From: Bacteroidales bacterium
GTDB lineage: Bacteria > Bacteroidota > Bacteroidia > Bacteroidales > B18-G4
Reading direction: 5' to 3'
Assembly (NCBI GenBank): GCA_018401355.1
Contig: JAGYLD010000016.1
Span: 1-39,881 of the forward strand
Length of the DNA: 39,881 bases
In this document: positions 17,730-26,951 of the stretch, one piece after another
Position numbering within the stretch: position 1 is the stretch's first letter
Layout: each line of letters begins with the position of its first letter
The notes under the pieces: model-generated
What the model was told of the DNA's origin: nothing
Databases searched by the model: none
The model's input: only the letters and a program-made list of their open reading frames with translations
Position numbers and translations under genes: made by a program

Positions 17730-19067
17730 TTATAGGTTTCCCTTTTTCCAATTCCCTTTCCAGAGATACAGCAAAGACAATAATCCCAGGGTGGCAGCAT
17801 AAATGTATTCTGTTGTCCAGATTACTTTTATATTAACATGCCACACATGAATCATTAAATAAGTTGTCAGAAGATATAACATAATGGTTATAACTTCTAT
17901 AATGAGTGAAATTTGTGTCTTTCCTGTTCCTGACACACCACTGAAAATAATGAAAGCAATTGAAAGCATCATGGCTGCAAAGCTTATCACAAAAAACACA
18001 GGTTTGGAAGCCATTATCAGCACAGTGTCGTTGGTATAAATCCTTAATATCAATTCCGGAACTGAGATGCTGAGCAATACAAATACTGTGACTGCCAGGA
18101 AGGTCAGCATCACATTCTTAAAAATTACTGAAGGAACCTCAGCAGCGCGTTTCGCTCCTATCACATAGCTAACCAGTGTATTGGTAGCTGACGAAAAACC
18201 CCAGATAGGGATCATCAAAACAATATAAAAACTCCTGATAATATTTGATACTGCCAAAGGCAGTTCGCCCATTTTTTCCACCATAAGAAAAAAAGCAAGC
18301 CATGAGGCTATGGACAAAAAATGCTGTAACATGATGGGTGATGCAACCTTAAAAATCCTGCCATAAAGCTTTGCTCTGAATCCATGGAATGTAAAAAGCT
18401 GGTATTCTTTAACTGGCAATCGCAGGAAGGTAAAGGCTACAAAAAACACCCCTGCAGAAGCTTCGGCAGCAACAGAAGCAATGGCAGCCCCGGCAATACC
18501 AAGCTCTGGGAATCCAAAGTTCCCGAAAATCAAAGCGTAATCAAGGAAAACATTAACCACGGCAAGGACCAGGGTACTCCATGTAATTACCCGTGTCTTC
18601 GCAATACCAATGTAAAATGCCCTGAACAATAAATTAAAGAATGAAAATAATATCCCAAATGACCGGTACCTGACAAATGTTTGTGTTTCATCCAGTACAG
18701 CATCAGATTGAATAAAAGACCCCAGGAAAGGATCTGAGAAATACCTCATGATCAAAAACATCAACAGGGCCAGCGGCATCATAAAATAAGATGCCTGTTC
18801 CATAGTACGGCCGGTTTCCATAAGCTTCCCCTCACCATACCTCCGTGCTACAACAATCTGCGTTCCCAGGGCAAAACCAAACCCAAGCATAAAAATTACG
18901 ATATAGTAAAGACCTCCGATGGCTGCCGCTCCAAGAGCAGTAACACCTACACGCCCAAGAAAAGCTGTATCAGTTACATTAATGATATTCTGTGCAATAC
19001 TGCCCAGGATAATCGGATAGGCAATTTGCCAGATCCTCCGGTATGTAATACTTGTTGAAGGTAACAT
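17730..19067 (-). CDS. MATE family efflux transporter
   Basis: Multidrug and toxic compound extrusion proteins export drugs or metabolites using Na+ or H+ gradients across the inner membrane. The protein has about 12 helices and MATE features such as IILGSIAQNIINVTDTAFLGRVG near the N-terminus and, in the middle, the matching second-half segment PIMLQHFLSIASWLAFF. The ATG at 19067 is chosen, giving 445 residues (MLPSTSITYRRIWQ), close to the usual 440-460. An upstream start at 19121 would add 18 residues that are not family-like and would place the promoter element inside the gene. The substrate is not predictable. Confidence 0.9.
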   Translation of the reverse strand: MLPSTSITYRRIWQIAYPIILGSIAQNIINVTDTAFLGRVGVTALGAAAIGGLYYIVIFMLGFGFALGTQIVVARRYGEGKLMETGRTMEQASYFMMPLALLMFLIMRYFSDPFLGSFIQSDAVLDETQTFVRYRSFGILFSFFNLLFRAFYIGIAKTRVITWSTLVLAVVNVFLDYALIFGNFGFPELGIAGAAIASVAAEASAGVFFVAFTFLRLPVKEYQLFTFHGFRAKLYGRIFKVASPIMLQHFLSIASWLAFFLMVEKMGELPLAVSNIIRSFYIVLMIPIWGFSSATNTLVSYVIGAKRAAEVPSVIFKNVMLTFLAVTVFVLLSISVPELILRIYTNDTVLIMASKPVFFVISFAAMMLSIAFIIFSGVSGTGKTQISLIIEVITIMLYLLTTYLMIHVWHVNIKVIWTTEYIYAATLGLLSLLYLWKGNWKKGNL

Positions 19068-19076
19068 AGTAAAAAG

Positions 19077-19110
19077 CAAAATTAGGGAAATGTTATAAAC
19101 GCCAGAACAA
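19077..19110 (-). promoter_or_regulatory. Promoter for the MATE gene
   Basis: On the minus strand TTG (19110-19108) is followed after 23 bases by TAATTTTG (19084-19077), an exact TAnnTTTG. The start would be near 19070, only about 3 bases before ATG 19067, so the messenger would be nearly leaderless. Confidence 0.45.
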
Positions 19111-19132
19111 GGAAATTTCAATCAGAATACTT

Positions 19133-19140
19133 TATATTTG
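19133..19140 (+). promoter_or_regulatory. Possible -7 element upstream of the T9SS cargo gene
   Basis: TATATTTG matches TAnnTTTG exactly and predicts a start near 19147, 20 bases before ATG 19167. No -33 TTG is seen. It is divergent from the MATE promoter 23 bases away, so the two may compete for polymerase. Confidence 0.4.
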
Positions 19141-19166
19141 TTAGTCATACTAATACCTAATTGATT

Positions 19167-22067
19167 ATGCAAAAAATATTTACAAGTTCAGGCGTTGTTT
19201 TAGCCTTAATGTTACTCGTCAACCTTACGTTTTCTCAAAACCGTGAATGGTCCATTGTGGCAAGCTATTCGGTGCCGGGCAAGGCTTCAGGGCTAGCTTG
19301 GGATGGAACATACTTATATTTTGGTAATTATGGAGTCAATGGAGATCATGTATACCAGTTTGATCCGTCTTCCGGTAATACATCTGTGTTGTTTACCAAT
19401 CCCGCTATTGATGACTCCTATGGAATGACATATGATGGAACCAGTTTATGGATCATTGATCAACCTGCTTCATCTGCTCAACCAGCATTGGCTACAGAAT
19501 TGGATATGTCAGGAAACATACTTTCAACATTCTCACTACCTGACCATTACATGTCTGGCATTGCTTATGATAATGATGATTATTGGGTATGCACATATTA
19601 CCCGGATCCGGGAACCACCTACAAAGTAGATAATACAGGAAGCCCACTTTCTCAATTCACACCTCCGGCAGACCAACCGTGGGACATTTGTTTGGAAGGC
19701 ACAGACCTGTGGATTGCTGATTACAATGCAAATATGCTATTCAAATTAAATCAGAGTGGTACCGTTCTGGAACAACATCCCTCTGAAAATATAAAACCTG
19801 CAGGAATAGTTTTCGATGGTAACTATCTCTGGTATGTTGACGGACAACTTGGCTCCAACAGCACCCTTTATAAAGTAGATCTGGGAGGCGCAGGCACACC
19901 TGCAATTAACATTCCTGAGCGCTCACACGATTATGGAACGGTCACCGTTGGCACATCAGAATCCTGGAACATGGAAGTTCAAAACACTGGTACCGCGGAT
20001 CTGACAATAACTGGAATCGTGATTCCTGCAGGACAACCCCTTTCTACAACCTTTTCTCCTCCCATGGTAATACAACCCGGCAATTCCTCAGATATACCCA
20101 TTACCTATGAACCAACCCAAACCGGAACATTAAATACATCCATTACTGTCCAGTCAAACGATCCCATAAATCCCCAGGAAGATGTAGCTCTGCTTGGTGA
20201 AGCAGTTAACGCGGGCCCAAGCATTGTTGTTCCTGAAAAATCACATGATTATGGTTTGGTCAGAATGAACGCTTTCAAACGTTGGTTCCTGGAAATTCAA
20301 AATATTGGGAATGAAACCCTTGAGATTTCTGAGATCAACCCTTCAGAAGAAGTATTTATCGTTGATGAAGAAACAATTTTCCCAATAGAAATTAACCCCC
20401 TGGATTCCGTTATGGTGGGAATCTGGTTTAACCCGGCAGGTCCGGGGCAAATTGCATATAATGGAACCCTGGAAATTGTTAACAATGATCCGGCTCAAAA
20501 TCCTGTTGTGATAACCCTTGAGGGAGAAAATAACGATACACAATGGCCGATTGGTGAACCTCTCTGGTATTATTACATTCAAGACGACTATGACGCCAGC
20601 CCGAAAGCCATACATCCATTGCAGGATATTACCGGAGATGATGTTGATGAGGTTGTTGTTTGTTCAGAAGACAATTACATAAGATGCTTTAATGGCAACT
20701 CTTCAGGAGAAGCAGATGTTATGTGGAAAGCATATGTATACTCGGGCAATGTAGCGTATCAAAACGGTTTGACTGTGATTCCGGATATTAACGATGATGG
20801 TTATGAAGATGTCATCGTGGGAACAACAGGTGGAGACCGCTCTGTGATTGCCATATCAGGAAAAACGGGAACGGTTTTATGGAAATTTCAAACAAGCACT
20901 TATGGCGGCGTTGGCGGCTGGGTTTACCAGGTAGATGTAAGTTATGACTACAATGGAGATGGTTTTCCGGATGTCCTTGCGGCTGTCAGTGATGGTGATG
21001 GTTCAGGACCTGCCAGGATTTTTGCTGTCAACGGGAAAAACTCCGACGTTATCTGGGATTGTTATACCGGTGGACCCAATTTTTCAGTTATTGGAGTCAG
21101 AGACTTTAACGGAGACAACATCCCGGATGCTATTGGTGGTGCCTCCAATGCCAGTGAGGATCAGGGTTATGTATACGGTATCAGTGGAGCAGACGGAAAC
21201 ATTGAATGGACATTTGAAACCGGTGGTTCATCGGTCTGGGCCCTGGGTCAGCTTAACGACATTAACGGTAAAGGAGTGCAGGATATAATCGCCGGTGATT
21301 TTGGCGGCAATTATTACTTCCTGGACACGGAAAATGGAAATGAGCTTTTCGCGGGCAGCCTTGGGTTTTCGAACATCATTCTGCGCTTTGCCGAACTGGA
21401 TGATGTAAATGGAGACGGATATCCCGACTTTGTCCCCGGTTATAGTGGCTCAAATGCAACTGTGATCAACGGATATGACGGATCCAACGTTTGGCTTGAA
21501 CCAATTGCAGATAAAGCATGGAATGTTGCACGCATCGGCGATGTTTCAGGAGATGGGATCAATGATGTAATTATCGGAACATTGTTTTCAAATAATTTCT
21601 GCTATTTCATCAATGGAGTTAATGGAGAAATTCTCCACTCAATTGATTACAATGAACCAATTGATGCCATCAACGCTATTCCTGATATTGTGGGTGACCA
21701 CTCTATGGAAATGGTCGCGGGAGGAAGAAACGGTAAAGTATATTGCTATTCAGGGGGGTTAAATACATCTGTGCAAATCAATGAAAAACCCGCACATACA
21801 AACATCAGGGTCAATGTTTACCCCAATCCGCTCAATCTTTCTGCAGGTGCTGCATTGCACATCGATTATCTGATTCTGGAAGAAGCAAACACGAAAATAT
21901 CGCTGGTGAACAGTCTTGGCGCTCACATTGTTACTCTATACGAGTCAAATGATCCAAAAGGATGGCATATGCTTAATCCAACACTCCCTGATGTAACAGC
22001 AGGCATTTATATCCTGAAAATTCAATCAGGAAACAGCATGGCCGTCAGAAAATTAACCATTCACTAA
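19167..22067 (+). CDS. Large secreted FG-GAP/choice-of-anchor protein with type IX secretion signal
   Basis: The 966-residue product (ATG 19167; a TTG two codons earlier is less likely) has a signal peptide ending near TFSQ (about residue 24). Then come propeller-like repeats with Trp-x-x-D motifs (about 25-240) and two choice-of-anchor-D/ASH-like domains, each starting (I/V)PE(R/K)SHDYG (about 248-350 and 352-455). A long FG-GAP/integrin-like region (about 480-870) contains calcium-loop-like words such as DINDDGYEDV, DYNGDGFPDV, DFNGDNIPDA, DVNGDGYPDF and DVSGDGINDV. The end, from VNVYPNPLN to GIYILKIQSGNSMAVRKLTIH, is a type A T9SS sorting domain. It is thus exported across the outer membrane and probably held on the surface. 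The ligand is unknown. The next gene begins one base after its stop. Confidence 0.85.
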   Translation: MQKIFTSSGVVLALMLLVNLTFSQNREWSIVASYSVPGKASGLAWDGTYLYFGNYGVNGDHVYQFDPSSGNTSVLFTNPAIDDSYGMTYDGTSLWIIDQPASSAQPALATELDMSGNILSTFSLPDHYMSGIAYDNDDYWVCTYYPDPGTTYKVDNTGSPLSQFTPPADQPWDICLEGTDLWIADYNANMLFKLNQSGTVLEQHPSENIKPAGIVFDGNYLWYVDGQLGSNSTLYKVDLGGAGTPAINIPERSHDYGTVTVGTSESWNMEVQNTGTADLTITGIVIPAGQPLSTTFSPPMVIQPGNSSDIPITYEPTQTGTLNTSITVQSNDPINPQEDVALLGEAVNAGPSIVVPEKSHDYGLVRMNAFKRWFLEIQNIGNETLEISEINPSEEVFIVDEETIFPIEINPLDSVMVGIWFNPAGPGQIAYNGTLEIVNNDPAQNPVVITLEGENNDTQWPIGEPLWYYYIQDDYDASPKAIHPLQDITGDDVDEVVVCSEDNYIRCFNGNSSGEADVMWKAYVYSGNVAYQNGLTVIPDINDDGYEDVIVGTTGGDRSVIAISGKTGTVLWKFQTSTYGGVGGWVYQVDVSYDYNGDGFPDVLAAVSDGDGSGPARIFAVNGKNSDVIWDCYTGGPNFSVIGVRDFNGDNIPDAIGGASNASEDQGYVYGISGADGNIEWTFETGGSSVWALGQLNDINGKGVQDIIAGDFGGNYYFLDTENGNELFAGSLGFSNIILRFAELDDVNGDGYPDFVPGYSGSNATVINGYDGSNVWLEPIADKAWNVARIGDVSGDGINDVIIGTLFSNNFCYFINGVNGEILHSIDYNEPIDAINAIPDIVGDHSMEMVAGGRNGKVYCYSGGLNTSVQINEKPAHTNIRVNVYPNPLNLSAGAALHIDYLILEEANTKISLVNSLGAHIVTLYESNDPKGWHMLNPTLPDVTAGIYILKIQSGNSMAVRKLTIH

Positions 22068-22068
22068 A

Positions 22069-22995
22069 ATGAACATTCTAATCACCGGCGCAACCGGATT
22101 CATTGGAAAAGAACTGACCAATGCGCTGTTAAAAGCAGGAAATAACATCACTGTCATTTCTACCAAACCTGAAACAGCAACCTCAGTTTTTGAAAAACCT
22201 GTAAGTGCCATCGGTTGGAATATTTCAAATGTCGAACTGGCTAAAATCATTTCAGGATGCCAGGCTGTAATCAACCTTGCAGGAGCAGACATTTCTGCAA
22301 AACCATGGAACTCTGCTTACAAAAGAATCATGGAAAGCAGCAGGATAAAGACGACAAAAAAGCTTGTGGACGCCATTGATATGACACAATCCAAACCAGA
22401 AGTCTTTATCCAGGGATCCGCAATAGGATATTATGGGAATCATCCTGATAAAAGCTTTGATGAGAATACACCAAAAGGTGAAGGGTACCTTCCTGACCTG
22501 GTAGAAAAGTGGGAAAATGCAGCCAAACCGCTTACCAAAATGGGTATCAGGGTTGCATGGATCAGAACAGGGGTTGTTATGGGCAAACAGGGCGGGATGC
22601 TAAAAAAACTAGAGCTTCCTTTTCGCCTCTTCGCAGGCGGACCTCCGGGCAAGGGAAAACAATGGTTATCCTGGATCGACATCAGGGATGAAGTCAGGGC
22701 CATTATTTTCATATTAAATGAACAGGACATGCAAGGGAAATTTAACCTTACAACCCCTGATCCGATGCAAATGAAAGATTACCTTAAAGAATTCGGCAAA
22801 GTCCTGCACCGCCCATCCTGGTTCAACATACCCAAAATGTTTTTGAAAATGGCCTTCGGAGAAAGGGCAGATGCACTGTTACTTGCCAGCCAGAAAGTAA
22901 TGCCTTCAAACCTCCTGAAACACAGATTCGAATTCCATTTTGCAGATGCCAGGAAATCACTGGAATCTATGTATAGAAAAACCTACGGTGTTTAA
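22069..22995 (+). CDS. TIGR01777 family NAD-dependent epimerase/dehydratase-like protein
   Basis: The 308-residue protein has a Rossmann start ITGATGFIGKELTNALLKAG (about 4-23) and the TIGR01777/YfcH-SulA-like features NLAGADISAKPW (about 68-79), SAIGYYGNHPD (about 115-125), and a C-terminal DUF1731-like segment from about 245 (LHRPSWFNIPKMFLKMAFGE). It belongs to the extended SDR fold; the substrate is unknown. In many Bacteroidota this family sits beside a photolyase, as here, so a role in light or redox stress has been suggested by context only. One base separates it from the T9SS gene, and 76 bases with a hairpin separate it from phrB. Confidence 0.88.
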   Translation: MNILITGATGFIGKELTNALLKAGNNITVISTKPETATSVFEKPVSAIGWNISNVELAKIISGCQAVINLAGADISAKPWNSAYKRIMESSRIKTTKKLVDAIDMTQSKPEVFIQGSAIGYYGNHPDKSFDENTPKGEGYLPDLVEKWENAAKPLTKMGIRVAWIRTGVVMGKQGGMLKKLELPFRLFAGGPPGKGKQWLSWIDIRDEVRAIIFILNEQDMQGKFNLTTPDPMQMKDYLKEFGKVLHRPSWFNIPKMFLKMAFGERADALLLASQKVMPSNLLKHRFEFHFADARKSLESMYRKTYGV

Positions 22996-23038
22996 CAATA
23001 ATTTAAATATATTGAACAATATTAATATTTAGATGTTT

Positions 23039-23066
23039 AGGGTTTATTAATCCATTTAATAACCCT
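23039..23066 (+). promoter_or_regulatory. Hairpin just before the photolyase start codon
   Basis: AGGGTT-T-ATTAA (23039-23050) pairs with TTAATAACCCT (23056-23066), giving 11 base pairs with one bulged T and a 5-base loop TCCAT. The ATG lies 5 bases after the stem (23072). There is no T-run, so a simple terminator is unlikely; a translational or RNA-stability element is possible. Confidence 0.5.
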
Positions 23067-23071
23067 GTTTC

Positions 23072-24376
23072 ATGGCACAAACCGTTTCCATATTCTGGTT
23101 TAGACGCGACCTCAGGTTAAACGATAACGCTGGTCTGCAGGCAGCCCTGAGAAATGGAAATCCTGTTTTACCACTGTTTATATTTGACACAAATATTCTC
23201 AATGAATTGGAGGACAAGGATGACCGCAGGGTCAGTTTTATACATAAGCATCTTTTTGAAATCAAAACCAACCTTGAAGATAAGGGAAGCAGCATCCTGG
23301 TAAAACATGGAAAACCTGCGGAGGTTTTCAGGGAAATAATATCCAATTATAATATTGCAAAAGTTTATACCAACAGAGACTATGAGCCCTATGCCCGGGA
23401 AAGAGATAAAGAAACTGAGCAGTTATTGAATAACAACGGCATTGATTTTCTTTCATATAAAGATCAGGTCATTCATGAAAAAGACGATGTTTTAAAGGAT
23501 GATGGAAGTCCTTACACCGTTTTCACGCCATACATGAAGAAATGGAAGAATGCCATAAGCAATCAATCTTTCCAGCAACACCCATCAGAAAAGAACCAAG
23601 ATGGATTTTTAAAAATTGAACCTTTACCATTCCCATCCATTATAGAACTGGGATTTGAAAATAACCCTGCGCATTTTCCTGAAAAAAGAATCCCCTTTGA
23701 TATTATCGAAACATATGATAAAACAAGGGATTTTCCAGGCATCACCGGCACCAGCAGGCTTAGTGCCCATTTAAGGTTTGGCACGATCAGCATCAGGGAA
23801 GTCATGAAAATTGCTGCGGACACAAATGAAACATGGTATAATGAGTTAATCTGGCGGGAATTCTATATGATGATCCTGTGGCAATATCCATATGTTGTCA
23901 AAAAGCCATTCAGGAAAGTATATGAGAACATAGTCTGGCGCAACAATGAAGAAGAATTTGACAAATGGTGCTCAGGAAAAACAGGATATCCTTTGGTTGA
24001 TGCAGGGATGAGGCAGTTAAACGAAACCGGATACATGCATAACCGTGTCAGAATGGTCACCGCAAGCTTTCTAACGAAAGATCTGTTGACAGACTGGCGA
24101 TGGGGAGAAGCCTATTTTGCCAATAAGTTACTGGATTATGAGCTATCCTCAAACAATGGTGGTTGGCAATGGGCTGCAGGCACTGGTGTTGATGCAGCAC
24201 CTTACTTCAGGATTTTCAATCCGGAAAGCCAGCAAAAAAAATTCGATCCGGAACTCCACTATATCAGGAAGTACATCCCGGAATATCATACTGATGACTA
24301 TCCGGATCCCATAGTAAACCATAAAGAAGCCAGAAAAAGAACACTTAAAACATACCAGGAGGCATTGAAGAGATGA
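23072..24376 (+). CDS. phrB: Deoxyribodipyrimidine photolyase / cryptochrome family
   Basis: Photolyases use blue light and FADH- to split cyclobutane pyrimidine dimers. The 434-residue protein opens with VSIFWFRRDLRLNDNAGLQAAL (antenna-binding Rossmann domain, about 1-130). The FAD domain shows GTSRLSAHLRFGTISIREV, WREFYMMILWQYP, YPLVDAGMRQL, MHNRVRMVTASFL, SSNNGGWQWAAGTG and FRIFNPESQQKKFDP, all class I photolyase features. The length is slightly shorter than the 470 of E. coli. A cryptochrome function cannot be excluded. It overlaps the TonB receptor gene by four bases (ATGA) and follows the TIGR01777 gene. Confidence 0.94.
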   Translation: MAQTVSIFWFRRDLRLNDNAGLQAALRNGNPVLPLFIFDTNILNELEDKDDRRVSFIHKHLFEIKTNLEDKGSSILVKHGKPAEVFREIISNYNIAKVYTNRDYEPYARERDKETEQLLNNNGIDFLSYKDQVIHEKDDVLKDDGSPYTVFTPYMKKWKNAISNQSFQQHPSEKNQDGFLKIEPLPFPSIIELGFENNPAHFPEKRIPFDIIETYDKTRDFPGITGTSRLSAHLRFGTISIREVMKIAADTNETWYNELIWREFYMMILWQYPYVVKKPFRKVYENIVWRNNEEEFDKWCSGKTGYPLVDAGMRQLNETGYMHNRVRMVTASFLTKDLLTDWRWGEAYFANKLLDYELSSNNGGWQWAAGTGVDAAPYFRIFNPESQQKKFDPELHYIRKYIPEYHTDDYPDPIVNHKEARKRTLKTYQEALKR

Positions 24377-26775
24377 TGAGATTAATACAATTAATAATGA
24401 TACTGTTCCCCCTTACTTTGATGGGTCAGTCAGGTGCAGTAAAAGGAAGGATATTCAACAGCAACACGAATGAGCCAATTCCATTTGCCAATATTATTGT
24501 TTCAAATACTACCATTGGAACAACATCCGACCTTGAGGGCAATTTTATCTTTACAGGATTAGAACCCGGATTCATCAAACTAACTGCAACAGCAATTGGT
24601 TATCAGACCAAAGTAACAGAAGAGATCAGGGTTACGAATGCCGCTTCTGCTTTCCTGGATATTCCCATGACCCCTTCACAGGTTGAACTTGAGGCAGTTG
24701 TAGTCAGGGTTTCTCCTTTCGAACGTGATAAGCAAAGCCCTGTCTCCATCCGGTCTCTGGGTGTCTCTGAAATAGAAAAAAACCCGGGATCAAACAGAGA
24801 CATTTCACGTGTCATCCAGAACCTGCCGGGCGTAGCTTCCAGTGTATCATACAGAAATGATATAATTGTCCGCGGAGGTGGGCCCAGTGAAAATAAATTT
24901 TATCTCGAAGATGTTGAAATACCTACCATCAACCACTTTTCCACACAGGGTGCATCCGGTGGACCAGTGGGAATCATCAATGCAGATTTTCTCCGGGAGG
25001 TGGACCTTTATTCCGGAGCTTTTCCCGCCAACCGTGGTAATGCATTGAGTTCGGTACTGGAGATGAAAATGAAAAACGGGAATGCTGAAAAGACCATTTT
25101 CAGAGGTACCGTTGGCGCTTCCGACCTTGCCCTGACAGTAGAAGGACCCATCGGCAAGAAATCTACCTATATTGTTTCAGCCAGAAGATCATACCTGCAG
25201 CTGCTTTTCGATGTTCTTGGCTTGCCTTTCCTGCCTACTTATAATGACTTCCAGCTTAAAAACAGGATCATCCTGGATAAAAAAAACACCTTGACTTTCA
25301 TAGGATTGGGTGCAATAGATGATTTTGAACTCAATACAGGATTGGAAAATCCAACTGAAGACCAACAATACATACTTGGCTTTGTACCGGTTAATAAGCA
25401 AAAAACCTATACAGCAGGCGCCGTTTACAAACATTTCGGGAACATTGGAAACCACACTTTTGTCCTTAGCCGGAACTATCTCGACAATCAATCCTACAAA
25501 TACAAAGACAATGATGAAAGCTCTGAAGCCAACAAAACACTGGATTATAAATCCATTGAGGCAGAAAACAAATTCCGTTATGAACATGATATGAATAAAT
25601 CCGGATTGAGACTGAATTATGGAGGTGGCCTGGAATACGCGACATATTCGAACCAAACGTTTCAACTTGTTTTTGATGATACTGGTTCCAACAGCATCTT
25701 TTATGATTCTAACATTGATTTATGGTCGTGGAGCTTGTTTGCCCAGGTTACTAAAGGGTTTTTCAATGAAAGGCTTTCAGTTTCCCTTGGGGCAAGATCA
25801 GATGCCAACGATTATTCCTCCTCGATGAATAACATGCTAAAGCAGTTATCCCCCAGGCTTTCTGCTTCCTATGTACTTACCGACGGATGGTTCCTGAATT
25901 TTAACACCGGAAGGTATTTTCAGCGTCCTCCGCTCACTACCCTGGGATATGAAAACAACCAAAACGTTTTGGTCAACAAGGAAAATAATTTAAAATATAT
26001 CCAGTCTGATCATATTGTGGGAGGCATAGAGTTCAGGCCCGATGAAGAAACCCAGATCACACTCGAAGGGTTCTATAAATTATACAATAATTACCCCTAT
26101 TCACTAACTGATTCTATCAGTATCGCCAGTAAAGGCGGGGATTTTGGAACATTTGGGGATGAAGCTGTGATCAGTCGGTCAAAAGGACAGGCATTTGGAT
26201 TCGAATTATTTGCAAGAGGAATGCTTTTTGGAAAAATCAACACCATTTTGTCTTATACCTTTGTAAGGAGTGAGACAGAAGACAAGAATGGCAATTACAT
26301 TCCCTCAGCGTGGGACAACAGGCATATATTTAATATCACTGCAAGGAGAAGTTTCAAAAGAAACTGGGATGTTGGAGCAAGGTGGCGTTACGTTGGTGGT
26401 GCACCATATACTCCATGGGATATCAACAAATCGAGTTTTGTACAGGCATGGGATGCAAGAGGCAGGGGCTACCTGAATTTCAATCAGTTCAATTCCCTTA
26501 GGTTAAATTCATTCCATCAGCTTGACATAAGGGTCGACAAATCATACTTTTTTAAAAAATGGTCGCTGACTTTCTATCTGGATATTCAAAACCTTTATAA
26601 CTTCAAAGGGGATGAACCGGATAATCTTATCAGGGTAACAGATGTCGATGGGAATCCGGTAATCATTAATCCATCCGCACCTCCTGCTCAGCAGCGATAT
26701 GAATTAAAACAGATAAATAGTGAGGCGGGAACAGTTTTACCCACACTTGGTGCAATCATAGAATTCAGCCTTTAA
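24373..26775 (+). CDS. TonB-dependent outer-membrane receptor with carboxypeptidase-regulatory-like domain
   Basis: The 800-residue protein has a signal peptide (to about residue 19, LMGQ), a CarboxypepD_reg-like domain (about 21-107, beginning GAVKGRIFNSNTNEPIPFANIIV), a plug domain (about 115-235, with VIQNLPGVASSVSYRNDIIVRGG) and a beta-barrel to the end, which closes in LGAIIEFSL. It should import a ligand through the outer membrane using TonB energy. There is no adjacent SusD homologue, so it is not a classical glycan SusCD pair; siderophore, cobalamin or peptide uptake is possible. The start overlaps phrB (ATGA), which ties its translation to the photolyase. Confidence 0.9.
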   Translation: MMRLIQLIMILFPLTLMGQSGAVKGRIFNSNTNEPIPFANIIVSNTTIGTTSDLEGNFIFTGLEPGFIKLTATAIGYQTKVTEEIRVTNAASAFLDIPMTPSQVELEAVVVRVSPFERDKQSPVSIRSLGVSEIEKNPGSNRDISRVIQNLPGVASSVSYRNDIIVRGGGPSENKFYLEDVEIPTINHFSTQGASGGPVGIINADFLREVDLYSGAFPANRGNALSSVLEMKMKNGNAEKTIFRGTVGASDLALTVEGPIGKKSTYIVSARRSYLQLLFDVLGLPFLPTYNDFQLKNRIILDKKNTLTFIGLGAIDDFELNTGLENPTEDQQYILGFVPVNKQKTYTAGAVYKHFGNIGNHTFVLSRNYLDNQSYKYKDNDESSEANKTLDYKSIEAENKFRYEHDMNKSGLRLNYGGGLEYATYSNQTFQLVFDDTGSNSIFYDSNIDLWSWSLFAQVTKGFFNERLSVSLGARSDANDYSSSMNNMLKQLSPRLSASYVLTDGWFLNFNTGRYFQRPPLTTLGYENNQNVLVNKENNLKYIQSDHIVGGIEFRPDEETQITLEGFYKLYNNYPYSLTDSISIASKGGDFGTFGDEAVISRSKGQAFGFELFARGMLFGKINTILSYTFVRSETEDKNGNYIPSAWDNRHIFNITARRSFKRNWDVGARWRYVGGAPYTPWDINKSSFVQAWDARGRGYLNFNQFNSLRLNSFHQLDIRVDKSYFFKKWSLTFYLDIQNLYNFKGDEPDNLIRVTDVDGNPVIINPSAPPAQQRYELKQINSEAGTVLPTLGAIIEFSL

Positions 26776-26864
26776 AAACACCAGAAAAACCACAACCCAT
26801 GAGAACTACTTTTAACGACAACAATATAAGCACTCCCCCTTCATTCCACACAGCCAAACCATAA

Positions 26865-26944
26865 AACAATATAACAATATAACAATATAACAATATAACA
26901 ATATAACCATATAACCATATAACCATATAACAATATAACAATAT
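26865..26944 (+). repeat. Ten tandem 8-bp repeats directly upstream of a lipoprotein gene
   Basis: The unit is AACAATAT, in two versions: five copies AACAATAT (26865-26904), three AACCATAT (26905-26928), two AACAATAT (26929-26944). The last copy ends 7 bases before the ATG at 26952. Pure tandem arrays of this kind change length by replication slippage, so spacing to the start codon or promoter could vary between cells. No gene function is coded by the tract. Confidence 0.9.
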
Positions 26945-26951
26945 AATTACC

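Noticed and set aside
25189-25665. Minus-strand open frame of 158 codons inside the TonB receptor gene
   Set aside because: It is the shadow of a beta-barrel coding region, with no recognisable features.
26865-26944. Repeat tract considered as a CRISPR array
   Set aside because: Units are 8 bases with no spacers, and no cas genes are present.
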